A stretch of DNA of 57,809 nucleotides from Lachnospiraceae bacterium (GTDB taxonomy: Bacteria; Bacillota; Clostridia; Lachnospirales; Lachnospiraceae): NCBI GenBank assembly GCA_013316825.1, contig WSLY01000015.1, forward strand, positions 1-57,809, written 5' to 3'. Numbering within the stretch: the first letter of the stretch is position 1; each line of letters starts with the position of its first letter. The notes under the pieces were generated by a model. That model saw only the letters and a program-made list of their open reading frames with translations. It made no database searches and had not been told where the DNA came from. Position numbers and translations under genes: made by a program. Below are positions 8,318 to 17,753 of this stretch, piece by piece.

Positions 8318-9751
8318 ATGGCAAAACAATATGAAACCGTAATTGGTCTGGAGGTGCATGTGGAGCTTGCCACAAAGACCAAAATTTTCTGCGGCTGCTC
8401 CACAGCATTTGGCGGAGCGCCCAACACCCATACTTGCCCTGTCTGTACGGGGATGCCGGGGACGCTTCCTGTCCTGAATAAGCAGGTGGTGGAGTATGCG
8501 GTTGCGGTAGGGCTTGCGACGGGCTGTACCATCACGCAGTATTGTAAATTTGACAGGAAAAACTATTTTTATCCGGACAATCCGCAGAACTATCAGATTT
8601 CCCAGCTTTACCTGCCTGTATGCAGGGACGGTTTTGTGGAAATAGAGACGCCGGCGGGCATGAAAAAAATAGGCATCCATGAAATTCATATGGAGGAGGA
8701 TGCGGGGAAGCTGATTCATGATGAGTGGGAGGATATATCGTTGGTAGACTACAACCGTTCCGGCGTTCCCCTGATTGAAATCGTGTCCGAGCCGGATATG
8801 AGAAGCGCCGACGAGGTGATTGCCTATCTGGAAAAGCTGCGGCTGATTATCCGGTATCTTGGGGCGTCGGATTGTAAGCTGCAGGAGGGCTCCATGCGTG
8901 CGGATGTCAACCTTTCCGTGCGGGAAGCGGGAAGCGAAACGTTTGGAACAAGGACGGAAATGAAAAATTTAAACTCCTTTAAGGCGATTGCCCGTGCCAT
9001 AGACAGCGAGCGCGCCCGTCAGATAGAGCTTTTAGAGGAGGGGAAAAAGGTAGTACAGGAGACGAGACGCTGGGACGACAATAAGGAATATTCCTACGCC
9101 ATGCGTTCCAAAGAGGATGCGCAGGATTACCGGTATTTTCCGGACCCTGATTTGACGCCGCTTCGGATTGACGATGCGTGGCTTAAGCGGATAAAGGATG
9201 CGCAGCCTGAATTTCGGACGGAAAAAATGGCGAGATACAGAGAAGAATTTGATATTCCCGAGTATGATATTGAAATCATCACGGCCTCTAAGCATATGGC
9301 GGATATTTTTGAAGAAGCCACCGCTATCTGCGGGCAGCCCAAGAAGGTGAGCAACTGGCTGATGGGGGAAACGCTACGGCTCTTAAAGGAGAGGGAGGAG
9401 GAGCCGGAGGATATCCGTTTTTCTCCCGCGCATTTGGCAAAGCTGATAGAGCTGGCTGACGCGAAGACGATTAACTCTACCGTTGCAAAAGAGGTTTTTG
9501 AGGTAATGTTTGACGAGGATATTGAGCCCGCCGCATATGTGCAGGAAAAGGGGCTGGGCATGGTGAGCGACGAGGCGCCTTTACGAAAAGCGGTAGAAGA
9601 GGTCATTGCTGCCAATCCGAAGTCCGTGGAGGACTATCAGGGCGGTAAGGAGCGGGCGCTGGGCTTTTTGGTGGGGCAGACCATGAAAGCGATGCAGGGC
9701 AAGGCGGATCCGGGCGCGGTAAGCAGGCTTTTAAAGGAGCTGTTGTCCTAA
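8318..9751 (+). CDS. gatB: Asp/Glu-tRNA amidotransferase subunit B
   Basis: A 477-residue GatB, the subunit that binds tRNA and activates the aspartyl or glutamyl carboxylate. It shows YETVIGLEVHVEL, the zinc-site cysteines CGCS...CPVCTGMPG, the DYNRSGVPLIEIVSEPD block, LQEGSMRADVN, and a C-terminal YqeY-like helical tail that recognises the tRNA elbow. ATG 8318 (MAKQYE) is 9 nt from AAAGGA; the upstream ATGs at 8309 and 8312 are too close to that site. Separated from gatA by two unrelated genes, it is still on the same strand without an obvious new promoter. Confidence 0.95.
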   Translation: MAKQYETVIGLEVHVELATKTKIFCGCSTAFGGAPNTHTCPVCTGMPGTLPVLNKQVVEYAVAVGLATGCTITQYCKFDRKNYFYPDNPQNYQISQLYLPVCRDGFVEIETPAGMKKIGIHEIHMEEDAGKLIHDEWEDISLVDYNRSGVPLIEIVSEPDMRSADEVIAYLEKLRLIIRYLGASDCKLQEGSMRADVNLSVREAGSETFGTRTEMKNLNSFKAIARAIDSERARQIELLEEGKKVVQETRRWDDNKEYSYAMRSKEDAQDYRYFPDPDLTPLRIDDAWLKRIKDAQPEFRTEKMARYREEFDIPEYDIEIITASKHMADIFEEATAICGQPKKVSNWLMGETLRLLKEREEEPEDIRFSPAHLAKLIELADAKTINSTVAKEVFEVMFDEDIEPAAYVQEKGLGMVSDEAPLRKAVEEVIAANPKSVEDYQGGKERALGFLVGQTMKAMQGKADPGAVSRLLKELLS

Positions 9752-9789
9752 GCCGGCAAAGAGCCTGCCTCAGAGTACACGAATTGCAG

Positions 9790-9830
9790 AGGAATACGCC
9801 GCTGTACGGTGCAAGTGCAGCGGCTATTCC
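9790..9830. terminator. convergent stem-loop after gatB
   Basis: GGAATACGCCGCTG at 9791-9804 pairs with CAGCGGCTATTCC at 9818-9830. It overlaps the last codons of the minus-strand gene. There is no clear T-run on either strand, so it is a weak or processing-type terminator between convergent genes. Confidence 0.45.
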
Positions 9831-10564
9831 TCCAGCAAAAAAGTGATAAATTTTACTGCGTTTGCCAGTTGCTTTGTATTGGCGACGATGCCCAAATAGG
9901 AACTGCCTTCTTTATAATAGTAGGCATCCGTAAATTTGCTGCATTCGCTGATGTCCACGCCGACGGGTACAGGGTCTTCCATGTCTTCAGGGCGGAAAGG
10001 GTCAGGCTTACTTACTCCTTCCGCGGACTGATTTGTGTTCTGCAGTTCGTCTATCTTGTCGGCAACGGCGCGGTCGATATAGTAGAGTCTGCCGGCTTGT
10101 GACAACGCCGCTATGGTTTTGGCATCCAAAGCTTCGGATAAGTCCAGATAGACACTGCTGTAGGCGTAGCGGGAGAAGCTGTCAGGGTCTCCCGCGATGA
10201 CGTCCAAATCCCGCGCGGCGATATATACCGTAATAAATTCGGCTGTGCCAATGGCGTTGCCTTCAAAGCTTAAGGAAGTATTGAAGGCGACTGCATTTTT
10301 GTCTTTGTCTATTCCGGCATAGTCCATAAAGTCGTCCAAAAATGCCTGCTCCGTCTCAAAGGGAATGCCGTTTATCATTGCGCCGTAGAGGGCGTAATTT
10401 GTCCGGTTCAAAAAGCCTGAAATAAGGGAGATGAGGACGGCTGCTGCCAAAATACCGCCGAGTACATACCATTTATAATACATCCAAAAATAGGAAATCC
10501 TTTTTTTAAAGGGTTGGTTCTTGATATTTTCCCGTTCCTCTTTAAATTCATCCATCAAAGCCAT
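9824..10564 (-). CDS. membrane-anchored protein of unknown function
   Basis: 246 residues. A basic, charged N terminus (about 20 residues, then KKRISYFWMYYKWYVL) runs into one transmembrane helix at about 33-52. The remaining roughly 190 residues should be outside the cell, with no cysteine pairs or catalytic motif that I recognise. I cannot name the family; similar proteins with a YYKWYVL-type segment before the helix are common in Lachnospiraceae. The start follows AAAGGCGG and lies about 50 bp below a good promoter. It is a single-gene unit, convergent with gatB. Confidence 0.7.
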   Translation of the reverse strand: MALMDEFKEERENIKNQPFKKRISYFWMYYKWYVLGGILAAAVLISLISGFLNRTNYALYGAMINGIPFETEQAFLDDFMDYAGIDKDKNAVAFNTSLSFEGNAIGTAEFITVYIAARDLDVIAGDPDSFSRYAYSSVYLDLSEALDAKTIAALSQAGRLYYIDRAVADKIDELQNTNQSAEGVSKPDPFRPEDMEDPVPVGVDISECSKFTDAYYYKEGSSYLGIVANTKQLANAVKFITFLLEE

Positions 10565-10611
10565 AAGCGCACCGCCTTTTGTGAAATAATATAAAAATTG
10601 TCTTAAGGCTT

Positions 10612-10640
10612 ATCATAAAGTATGGGAGGGGGCTTGTCAA
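10612..10640 (-). promoter_or_regulatory. promoter of the 9824-10564 gene
   Basis: On the minus strand: TTGACA, 17 bp, TATGAT, a near-perfect sigma-A promoter ending about 48 bp upstream of the start codon. Confidence 0.75.
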
Positions 10641-10684
10641 TGAAGGGGCTGTTAGCAGTTTCTAAAAAAAAGATAAATTTACGG

Positions 10685-10716
10685 AAAGAAAGCGCTTTGG
10701 CTTGCTTTCTTTTTTA
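10685..10716. terminator. stem-loop with T-run between divergent genes
   Basis: AAAGAAAGC (10685-10693) pairs with GCTTTCTTT (10704-10712), followed by T residues. It is a terminator-like hairpin within the intergenic space; which transcript it ends is unclear. Confidence 0.45.
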
Positions 10717-10789
10717 TTATGTAATATCATATTTATAACCTGTCCGGTGCAGAGCGTGACAGGGAATACGGATAAGGATGGAAGAAAAA

Positions 10790-11287
10790 ATGAGTGATGT
10801 ATATGTAGAATGTCTGATAAAAACAGAATCCTCTACCCTTGCAAAGTTACTGCGTATCCTGCTGATTATGCTGACGGTGGTATTTGGCGTGCTTGCGCTG
10901 ATGGGCGTTATCGTGGCTTTGGTTGTGGCGGTAGTGGCTGGCATTGGGGCGTATTTTGCCCATCTCAATACGAATATTGAGTACGAATATCTGTATCTTG
11001 ACAAGGAGCTGTCCGTTGATAAGATTATGGCACAGACAAAGAGAAAGAGAGTGGCGACTTATGAAGTGGAGCGCATGGAGATATTTGCACCCATAAAGTC
11101 CTATCATCTTGACAATTATAAAAACCGTACCGGCAAGGAGACCGACTACAGTATCAGGAGGGAAGAGCAGCCGGACAGACGCTATCTGATGTACTATGAC
11201 GGCAGCCAGAAAGTTATCTTAAGCCCGAATGAGGAGCTTGTCAAAGCGCTTCGCAATGTTGCGCCCCGAAAGGTGTTCACGGATTAA
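10790..11287 (+). CDS. small membrane protein, conserved in Lachnospiraceae
   Basis: 165 residues: an N-terminal VYVECLIKTES segment, one long or two tight hydrophobic helices at about 20-60, then a soluble, charged domain ending in PNEELVKALRNVAPRKVF. The layout resembles the uncharacterised DUF6106 group (a guess from memory). The function is unknown. ATG 10790 is preferred over the in-frame 10778 because AAGGATGG sits at usable spacing only for the former. It stands alone ahead of guaB, which has its own promoter. Confidence 0.7.
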   Translation: MSDVYVECLIKTESSTLAKLLRILLIMLTVVFGVLALMGVIVALVVAVVAGIGAYFAHLNTNIEYEYLYLDKELSVDKIMAQTKRKRVATYEVERMEIFAPIKSYHLDNYKNRTGKETDYSIRREEQPDRRYLMYYDGSQKVILSPNEELVKALRNVAPRKVFTD

Positions 11288-11329
11288 TGTCCCCATGTGT
11301 CCAAATTATGCAAAGTGTTTGGAAATATC

Positions 11330-11358
11330 TTGACAGCGGCTTTTAAGTTTGTTAAACT
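11330..11358 (+). promoter_or_regulatory. guaB promoter
   Basis: TTGACA, 17 bp, TAAACT, with about 48 bp from the -10 box to the guaB start. No riboswitch fold was seen in the short leader. Confidence 0.7.
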
Positions 11359-11394
11359 CAATAAATTAACATATTTTTTACTTAATTTCACTAA

Positions 11395-12861
<1,467 letters not shown>

Positions 12862-12873
12862 CAAAAAAGGAAG

Positions 12874-12897
12874 AAGGAGCTGAAAGGCTCCTTTTTT
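12874..12897 (+). terminator. guaB terminator
   Basis: AAGGAGC (12874-12880), a 6-nt loop, then GCTCCTT running into six T. It starts 12 bp after the guaB stop. Confidence 0.85.
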
Positions 12898-12963
12898 CAT
12901 GGTAAGCAATTGTGAAACGTATTTTTATTGTATGGAAAAACAAAGGGTTTGCCTGTAAAGAGG

Positions 12964-12993
12964 TTGCACGATACAACATAGATATGTTAAAAT
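12964..12993 (+). promoter_or_regulatory. probable promoter of the GGDEF-EAL gene
   Basis: TTGCAC, 18 bp, TAAAAT. About 80 bp of leader follow, in which CAGAC...GCGGC (13007-13018) can pair with GCCGTCGGTCTG (13031-13042). No c-di-GMP riboswitch consensus was found. Confidence 0.5.
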
Positions 12994-13072
12994 CTTATCA
13001 TATGGCAGACTGCGGCATCGAAGGCTTTCTGCGCCGTCGGTCTGTAAAAGGAAGGGAAATCGGAGGAGAAGG

Positions 13073-15775
13073 GTGAGTATAGAATACCAAAAGGAAAAAA
13101 GTACGCATATTTTTTCCTGCAAAAACCTGATAGACGGGGAAGAACTGCAACGCCTGCAGGATAGCATATGCGCAGCAGCAGGCGTATGCGCATATGCGGT
13201 GGATGCCTTGGGGGAAAGACAGACTACGGTATCGGGAACGGAAGCAGATATACAAGCCATGCTTCCATTCTTGTCGGGGCAGCTTGCGGGACAGGTTCTC
13301 CTGCGGGTGGAGGAAGGATCGCTGGAGGAGTGCGCCATAGAGGATACGGAAGCAGCCAATTTGAAGGTGGCGGCTGTTTCCGTCAGGATAAAAGGAACCA
13401 TCATACTCAACTGGATTGTGCTGGGTGCTTTGTCCGGCAAGGAGGAATACGCAAAAGCCGGCAGCCGGCTGACGGGTGTTTCTCGTTTTTTGACGGAGCA
13501 GACCTTCTATGAGGTGCTGGATTTGTTTCGGGTGAGCAGCCTGATTTTGCTGCAAAATAAGCTCTCCCGTGTCAACGCGGAGGCTGAGAGCTTAAGCAGC
13601 CGTTATCAGGAGCAGGAAATGCAGGACGCCTTAGATCGGATAGAAGGACTGACGAATATCGTTAAGCTTATGGAGGGGGGCGAGGCGGCAGGCATTATGA
13701 AAAAGACGCTTGCAATCGCGGGCGGATATCTGCGGGCGGCATCCGGCTACGTATGCAGGCTTCACGCGCAGGAGAAGACGGCGGATATTCTGGCGGAGTG
13801 GTACCAAAAGGGCGTTGCGCCTTTTTTTGAGAAAGGAAAAGGACTGTCGGCAGGAACGGCAATGTTTTCGGAAAAGCCGGTGGTGGCATCCGGAGGGTTT
13901 TTGTCAAAAGACGGTTTTGCCATAGAGAACCTGCCGGAAGATGCGATAAAGCGGGCAGAGACAGAAGACGGCGGCAGGGCGGGAGCGTCCATTGGCGCTT
14001 ATATGATATTTCCTCTCAGCAGAGGAGGGGAGAGGCTGTGTCTTTGCTTTTGCAGGAGAGAGAAGGGGGGAAGCTTTACCATGCAGGACGTAAAGTTTGT
14101 GGCGGATGTGGTGAAGCTTTTACAGGACATGCTGTGCGAAAGGCAGGAAGGGTGTGCGGCGGGCACCGGCGCTTTACTTGCGGATATTCTTGATAATGTA
14201 TGCTGCGGCATTTATGTGGAGGATAAAAAAACAGGCGAAGTGCTTTTTGCCAACCAAAAGTTAAAAGATACTTTTTTAGCGGAAATGGAGGGCGGTTCTT
14301 TTGAGCAGCTTTTGAAGAGTGCCGGAGAGCATAAGGCCGGCGGGCTTTATGAGGTGAATGTTGCCGCAAAAGAGCGTTGGTACGACCTTTTGCATGCGGA
14401 GGTCATGTGGGCGGATCAAAGGGAAGCGGTGCTGTATTCTTTTTACGACATTACGGAAAAGAAAATGTATCAGGAAAGGATAGAGAAGCAGGCGTACACG
14501 GACTTTTTGACAGGACTATACAATAGAATATGCTGCGAAAGAGATTTGACATGGTATGTGGATGATGCCAAAAAGCGCGGCGTAAAGGGCGGTCTGCTCT
14601 ACATAGACTTGGACGATTTTAAGCATATCAACGACGGACTGGGGCATCAGTATGGAGATGTGCTGCTCAAGGAGATTTCCGGCGCCTTATCGCGGATAAA
14701 TGGAATCCGGACAACCTGTTACCGTATGGGAGGAGATGAATTTGTCATTGTAGTGCCGCCGGAGAGCTTTGCAGAATTTGAAAAGATTATCGCGGAGATT
14801 CAGGCGGTGTTCGCACAGCCGTGGAACCTGCGCAACAGCGAGTATTACTGTACCATGAGCATGGGTGTCGTCACATTTCCGGATGACGGCGACAATGTAC
14901 AGGAAATTATCAAAAAGGCAGATATCGCCATGTACGAAGCGAAAAACATGGGCAAGAACTGCTATGCACGTTATTCTGACAGTCTGGGTTCTTATTCAGG
15001 CAGGCGGCTTGATATGGAAAAGAACATGCGCGATGCTGCGGTGGCGGGCTATGGAGAGTTTGAGGTGTATTACCAGCCCATCATCGATATTTCGCAGTCG
15101 AGTCTTCCTTGTACGGGAGCTGAGGCGTTGATACGCTGGAACAGCACGACGCTGGGGCTTATTTCACCGGCGGAATTTATTCCGCTTGCGGAGTATCTGG
15201 GGCTGATTAATCCCATCGGCAGCCATGTGCTGCAGGAGGCGTGCAGGGAGTGCAGGAAGTGGAATGACAACGGTTTCCCGGGCTATAAGGTCAATGTCAA
15301 TCTTTCCGTGGTACAGCTTTTGCAGCCTGATATTGTGGAAACCATCAGGCAGACGCTTGTGGAGACGGGGGTGAAGCCTCACAATCTTACGCTTGAGGTG
15401 ACGGAGAGTCTTGCGATAAATGATATGGAGAGAATGAAGGAAATCCTGACAAACATCAAAGGTCTGGGTGTCAGGATTGCACTGGATGATTTTGGCACCG
15501 GATACTCTTCCTTAAACCATATCAGAGAGATTCCTTTTGACGTTATCAAAGTAGACCAGAGCTTTGTCAGGGATTTGGCGGAGGACGCTTATTCTCAGTC
15601 TTTTATCAAGATGGTGGCGGAGCTGGCGGAGACTATCGGCGTCAGCATCTGTGTGGAGGGCATTGAGACCGAGGAGCAGTACAGGGTATTGGAGGGCATG
15701 AAGGTAAGGATGGTACAGGGCTATTATTTTGACCGTCCCATGCCCCGAAAGGACTTTGAGAAAAAATACATGTGA
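13073..15775 (+). CDS. GAF/PAS-type sensor with GGDEF and EAL domains
   Basis: A 900-residue soluble protein that makes and/or breaks cyclic di-GMP. Residues 1-180 are an unfamiliar sensor region; about 200-350 look GAF-like; 365-465 look PAS-like (DNVCCGIYVEDKKTGEVLFAN). The GGDEF signature RMGGDEF is at 551-557, with TDFLTGLYNR ahead of it. The EAL core starts at Glu684 and keeps the metal and catalytic residues (NVNLS, LEVTES, ALDDFGTGYSSL, DVIKVDQSF, CVEGIE, QGYYFDRP). The usual inhibitory RxxD just before GGDEF is absent (RTTC). The GTG start at 13073 follows GGAGGAG. Both domains look competent; the net activity cannot be told. Confidence 0.9.
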   Translation: MSIEYQKEKSTHIFSCKNLIDGEELQRLQDSICAAAGVCAYAVDALGERQTTVSGTEADIQAMLPFLSGQLAGQVLLRVEEGSLEECAIEDTEAANLKVAAVSVRIKGTIILNWIVLGALSGKEEYAKAGSRLTGVSRFLTEQTFYEVLDLFRVSSLILLQNKLSRVNAEAESLSSRYQEQEMQDALDRIEGLTNIVKLMEGGEAAGIMKKTLAIAGGYLRAASGYVCRLHAQEKTADILAEWYQKGVAPFFEKGKGLSAGTAMFSEKPVVASGGFLSKDGFAIENLPEDAIKRAETEDGGRAGASIGAYMIFPLSRGGERLCLCFCRREKGGSFTMQDVKFVADVVKLLQDMLCERQEGCAAGTGALLADILDNVCCGIYVEDKKTGEVLFANQKLKDTFLAEMEGGSFEQLLKSAGEHKAGGLYEVNVAAKERWYDLLHAEVMWADQREAVLYSFYDITEKKMYQERIEKQAYTDFLTGLYNRICCERDLTWYVDDAKKRGVKGGLLYIDLDDFKHINDGLGHQYGDVLLKEISGALSRINGIRTTCYRMGGDEFVIVVPPESFAEFEKIIAEIQAVFAQPWNLRNSEYYCTMSMGVVTFPDDGDNVQEIIKKADIAMYEAKNMGKNCYARYSDSLGSYSGRRLDMEKNMRDAAVAGYGEFEVYYQPIIDISQSSLPCTGAEALIRWNSTTLGLISPAEFIPLAEYLGLINPIGSHVLQEACRECRKWNDNGFPGYKVNVNLSVVQLLQPDIVETIRQTLVETGVKPHNLTLEVTESLAINDMERMKEILTNIKGLGVRIALDDFGTGYSSLNHIREIPFDVIKVDQSFVRDLAEDAYSQSFIKMVAELAETIGVSICVEGIETEEQYRVLEGMKVRMVQGYYFDRPMPRKDFEKKYM

Positions 15776-15808
15776 GCAGGCAGAAATAGTCTGCGGCAAG
15801 GAGGAAAA

Positions 15809-16516
15809 ATGTTATCATTAGAGCAGGAATTAAAGGAAAACGGCTATCCCGGCAGGGGTATCGTTATCGGCAGGTCAAAGGACGGCAGGTATGCGGTAAC
15901 GGCGTATTTTATCATGGGGCGCAGCTCAAACAGCCGCAACCGTATTTTTGCAGAGGAGAAAGAGGGAATCCGCACGCAGGCATTTGACCCTTCCAAGCTG
16001 GAGGACCCCAGCCTGATTATTTATGCGCCGGTGCGTGTTCTGGGGAACAGCACGATTGTAACCAACGGCGACCAGACCGATACGATTTACGAGGGACTTG
16101 AAAAAGGGCTGACCTTTGAGCAGTCACTGAGAAGCCGTGAATTTGAGCCGGACGCGCCCAATTACACGCCGCGAATTTCCGGTGTCCTGCAGATAGAAGA
16201 CGGTGCGTTCCATTATGCCATGTCTATCTTAAAAAGCAATGACGGCGACGGCTCTTCCTGCCTGCGCCATACCTTTGACTATGAGAATCCGGCGGCGGGC
16301 GAGGGACATTTTATCCACACCTATATGCACGACGGCACACCTCTCCCCAGTTTTTCGGGCGAGCCTAAGAAAGTAGCAATACCGGACGATATGGATGCCT
16401 TTACAGAAATGCTCTGGAGCAGCTTAAATGAGGAAAACAAGGTATCTCTGTTCGTAAGATACATCGATATTGCGACGGGAGAATACCAATCCAGAATTGT
16501 CAATAAGAACCAGTAA
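15809..16516 (+). CDS. IMP cyclohydrolase, PurO-like
   Basis: A 235-residue single-domain protein of the archaeal-type IMP cyclohydrolase family (PF07826-like), which closes FAICAR to IMP. Recognisable stretches: YPGRGIVIGRSKDGRYAVTA, the MGRSSNSRNR block, NGDQTDTIY, and PNYTPRISG. This form replaces the N-terminal domain of bifunctional PurH. AAGGAGG precedes the ATG. It lies 40 bp before the separate AICAR formyltransferase gene, clearly the same operon and the preceding step's partner. Confidence 0.88.
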   Translation: MLSLEQELKENGYPGRGIVIGRSKDGRYAVTAYFIMGRSSNSRNRIFAEEKEGIRTQAFDPSKLEDPSLIIYAPVRVLGNSTIVTNGDQTDTIYEGLEKGLTFEQSLRSREFEPDAPNYTPRISGVLQIEDGAFHYAMSILKSNDGDGSSCLRHTFDYENPAAGEGHFIHTYMHDGTPLPSFSGEPKKVAIPDDMDAFTEMLWSSLNEENKVSLFVRYIDIATGEYQSRIVNKNQ

Positions 16517-16556
16517 ATATCTGATAAAGTAAAATAAAAAGAACAAGGAGAAAAAC

Positions 16557-17735
16557 ATGAACGAAATCGAACTGAAATACGGCTGCAATCCGAACCAGAA
16601 GCCGTCCCGCATTTATATGGAAGACGGAAGTGCGCTTCCGGTCACGGTTTTAAACGGAAAGCCCGGATACATTAATTTTTTGGATGCCTTTAACGGCTGG
16701 CAGCTTGTAAAGGAATTAAAAGCGGCGTCGGGACTGCCGGCGGCGGCTTCCTTTAAGCATGTATCCCCCGCCGGCGCTGCGGTAGGACTGCCTCTGACAA
16801 AGACGCTTGCAAAGATTTACTGGGTGGACGATTTGGGAGAGCTTTCCCCGCTTGCCTGCGCTTATGCAAGAGCGCGCGGCGCGGACAGAATGTCCTCCTT
16901 TGGAGATTTCATTGCGCTTTCCGATGTGTGTGATGAGGACACGGCGCGTCTGATTAAGAGGGAAGTATCCGACGGTGTGATTGCCCCGGGCTATACGGAC
17001 GAAGCGCTTGCACTTCTTACGGCAAAAAAGAAGGGCGCATATAATATCATACAGATAGACGAGGCTTATGTGCCGGCACCCGTGGAGAAAAAGCAGGTAT
17101 ACGGCATCACCTTCGAGCAGGGCAGAAATGAGCTTGCTGTTGACGATGCGCTGCTTGGCAATATTGTCACGAAAAATAAGGATATTCCGGCACAGGCGTT
17201 GATGGATATGAAAATTGCGCTGATTACGTTAAAGTATACCCAGTCAAATTCCGTTTGCTATGTGAAGGACGGACAGGCAATCGGTATCGGTGCAGGGCAG
17301 CAGTCCCGTGTACATTGTACAAGACTGGCGGGACAGAAGGCGGACAACTGGTTTCTGCGTCAGTCGCCGCAGGTACTTTCATTGCAGTTTGCGGATAGCT
17401 TGGGAAGGGCTGACAGGGACAATGCCATCGACAATTATATCGGGGACGAGTATATGGATGTGCTTGCAGAGGGCGCATGGCAGCGCGTGTTTACAAAGAA
17501 GCCCCCTGTGTTTACTGCAGAGGAGAAGCGTGCATGGCTTGACAAGATGCAGGATGTGACGCTTGGTTCGGATGCCTTCTTCCCGTTCTCCGACAATGTG
17601 GAACGGGCAAAAAAGAGCGGGGTAAAATATATTGCGCAGCCGGGCGGTTCCGTGCGGGATGACTTGGTGATTGCATGCTGCGACAAGTACGATATGGCGA
17701 TGGTGTTTACCGGAATCCGGTTGTTCCATCATTAA
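16557..17735 (+). CDS. AICAR formyltransferase (PurH C-terminal function, stand-alone)
   Basis: 392 residues: only the AICARFT half of PurH, which transfers a formyl group from 10-formyl-THF to AICAR. Seen: LKYGCNPNQKPSR at the start, ASFKHVSPAGAAVG with the catalytic Lys-His pair, RMSSFGDFIALSD, QSNSVCYVKDGQAIGIGAGQ, and PGGSVRDDLVI at the end. No cyclohydrolase domain is attached; that job belongs to the upstream PurO-like protein. AAGGAG precedes the ATG. Eighteen bases separate it from the DHH gene, which may be part of the same transcript. Confidence 0.93.
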   Translation: MNEIELKYGCNPNQKPSRIYMEDGSALPVTVLNGKPGYINFLDAFNGWQLVKELKAASGLPAAASFKHVSPAGAAVGLPLTKTLAKIYWVDDLGELSPLACAYARARGADRMSSFGDFIALSDVCDEDTARLIKREVSDGVIAPGYTDEALALLTAKKKGAYNIIQIDEAYVPAPVEKKQVYGITFEQGRNELAVDDALLGNIVTKNKDIPAQALMDMKIALITLKYTQSNSVCYVKDGQAIGIGAGQQSRVHCTRLAGQKADNWFLRQSPQVLSLQFADSLGRADRDNAIDNYIGDEYMDVLAEGAWQRVFTKKPPVFTAEEKRAWLDKMQDVTLGSDAFFPFSDNVERAKKSGVKYIAQPGGSVRDDLVIACCDKYDMAMVFTGIRLFHH

Positions 17736-17753
17736 TAAAGTAAGGGGCGGGTT

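Noticed and set aside
12994..13060. c-di-GMP riboswitch before the GGDEF-EAL gene
   Set aside because: A hairpin can form, but none of the conserved GEMM core sequences were found.
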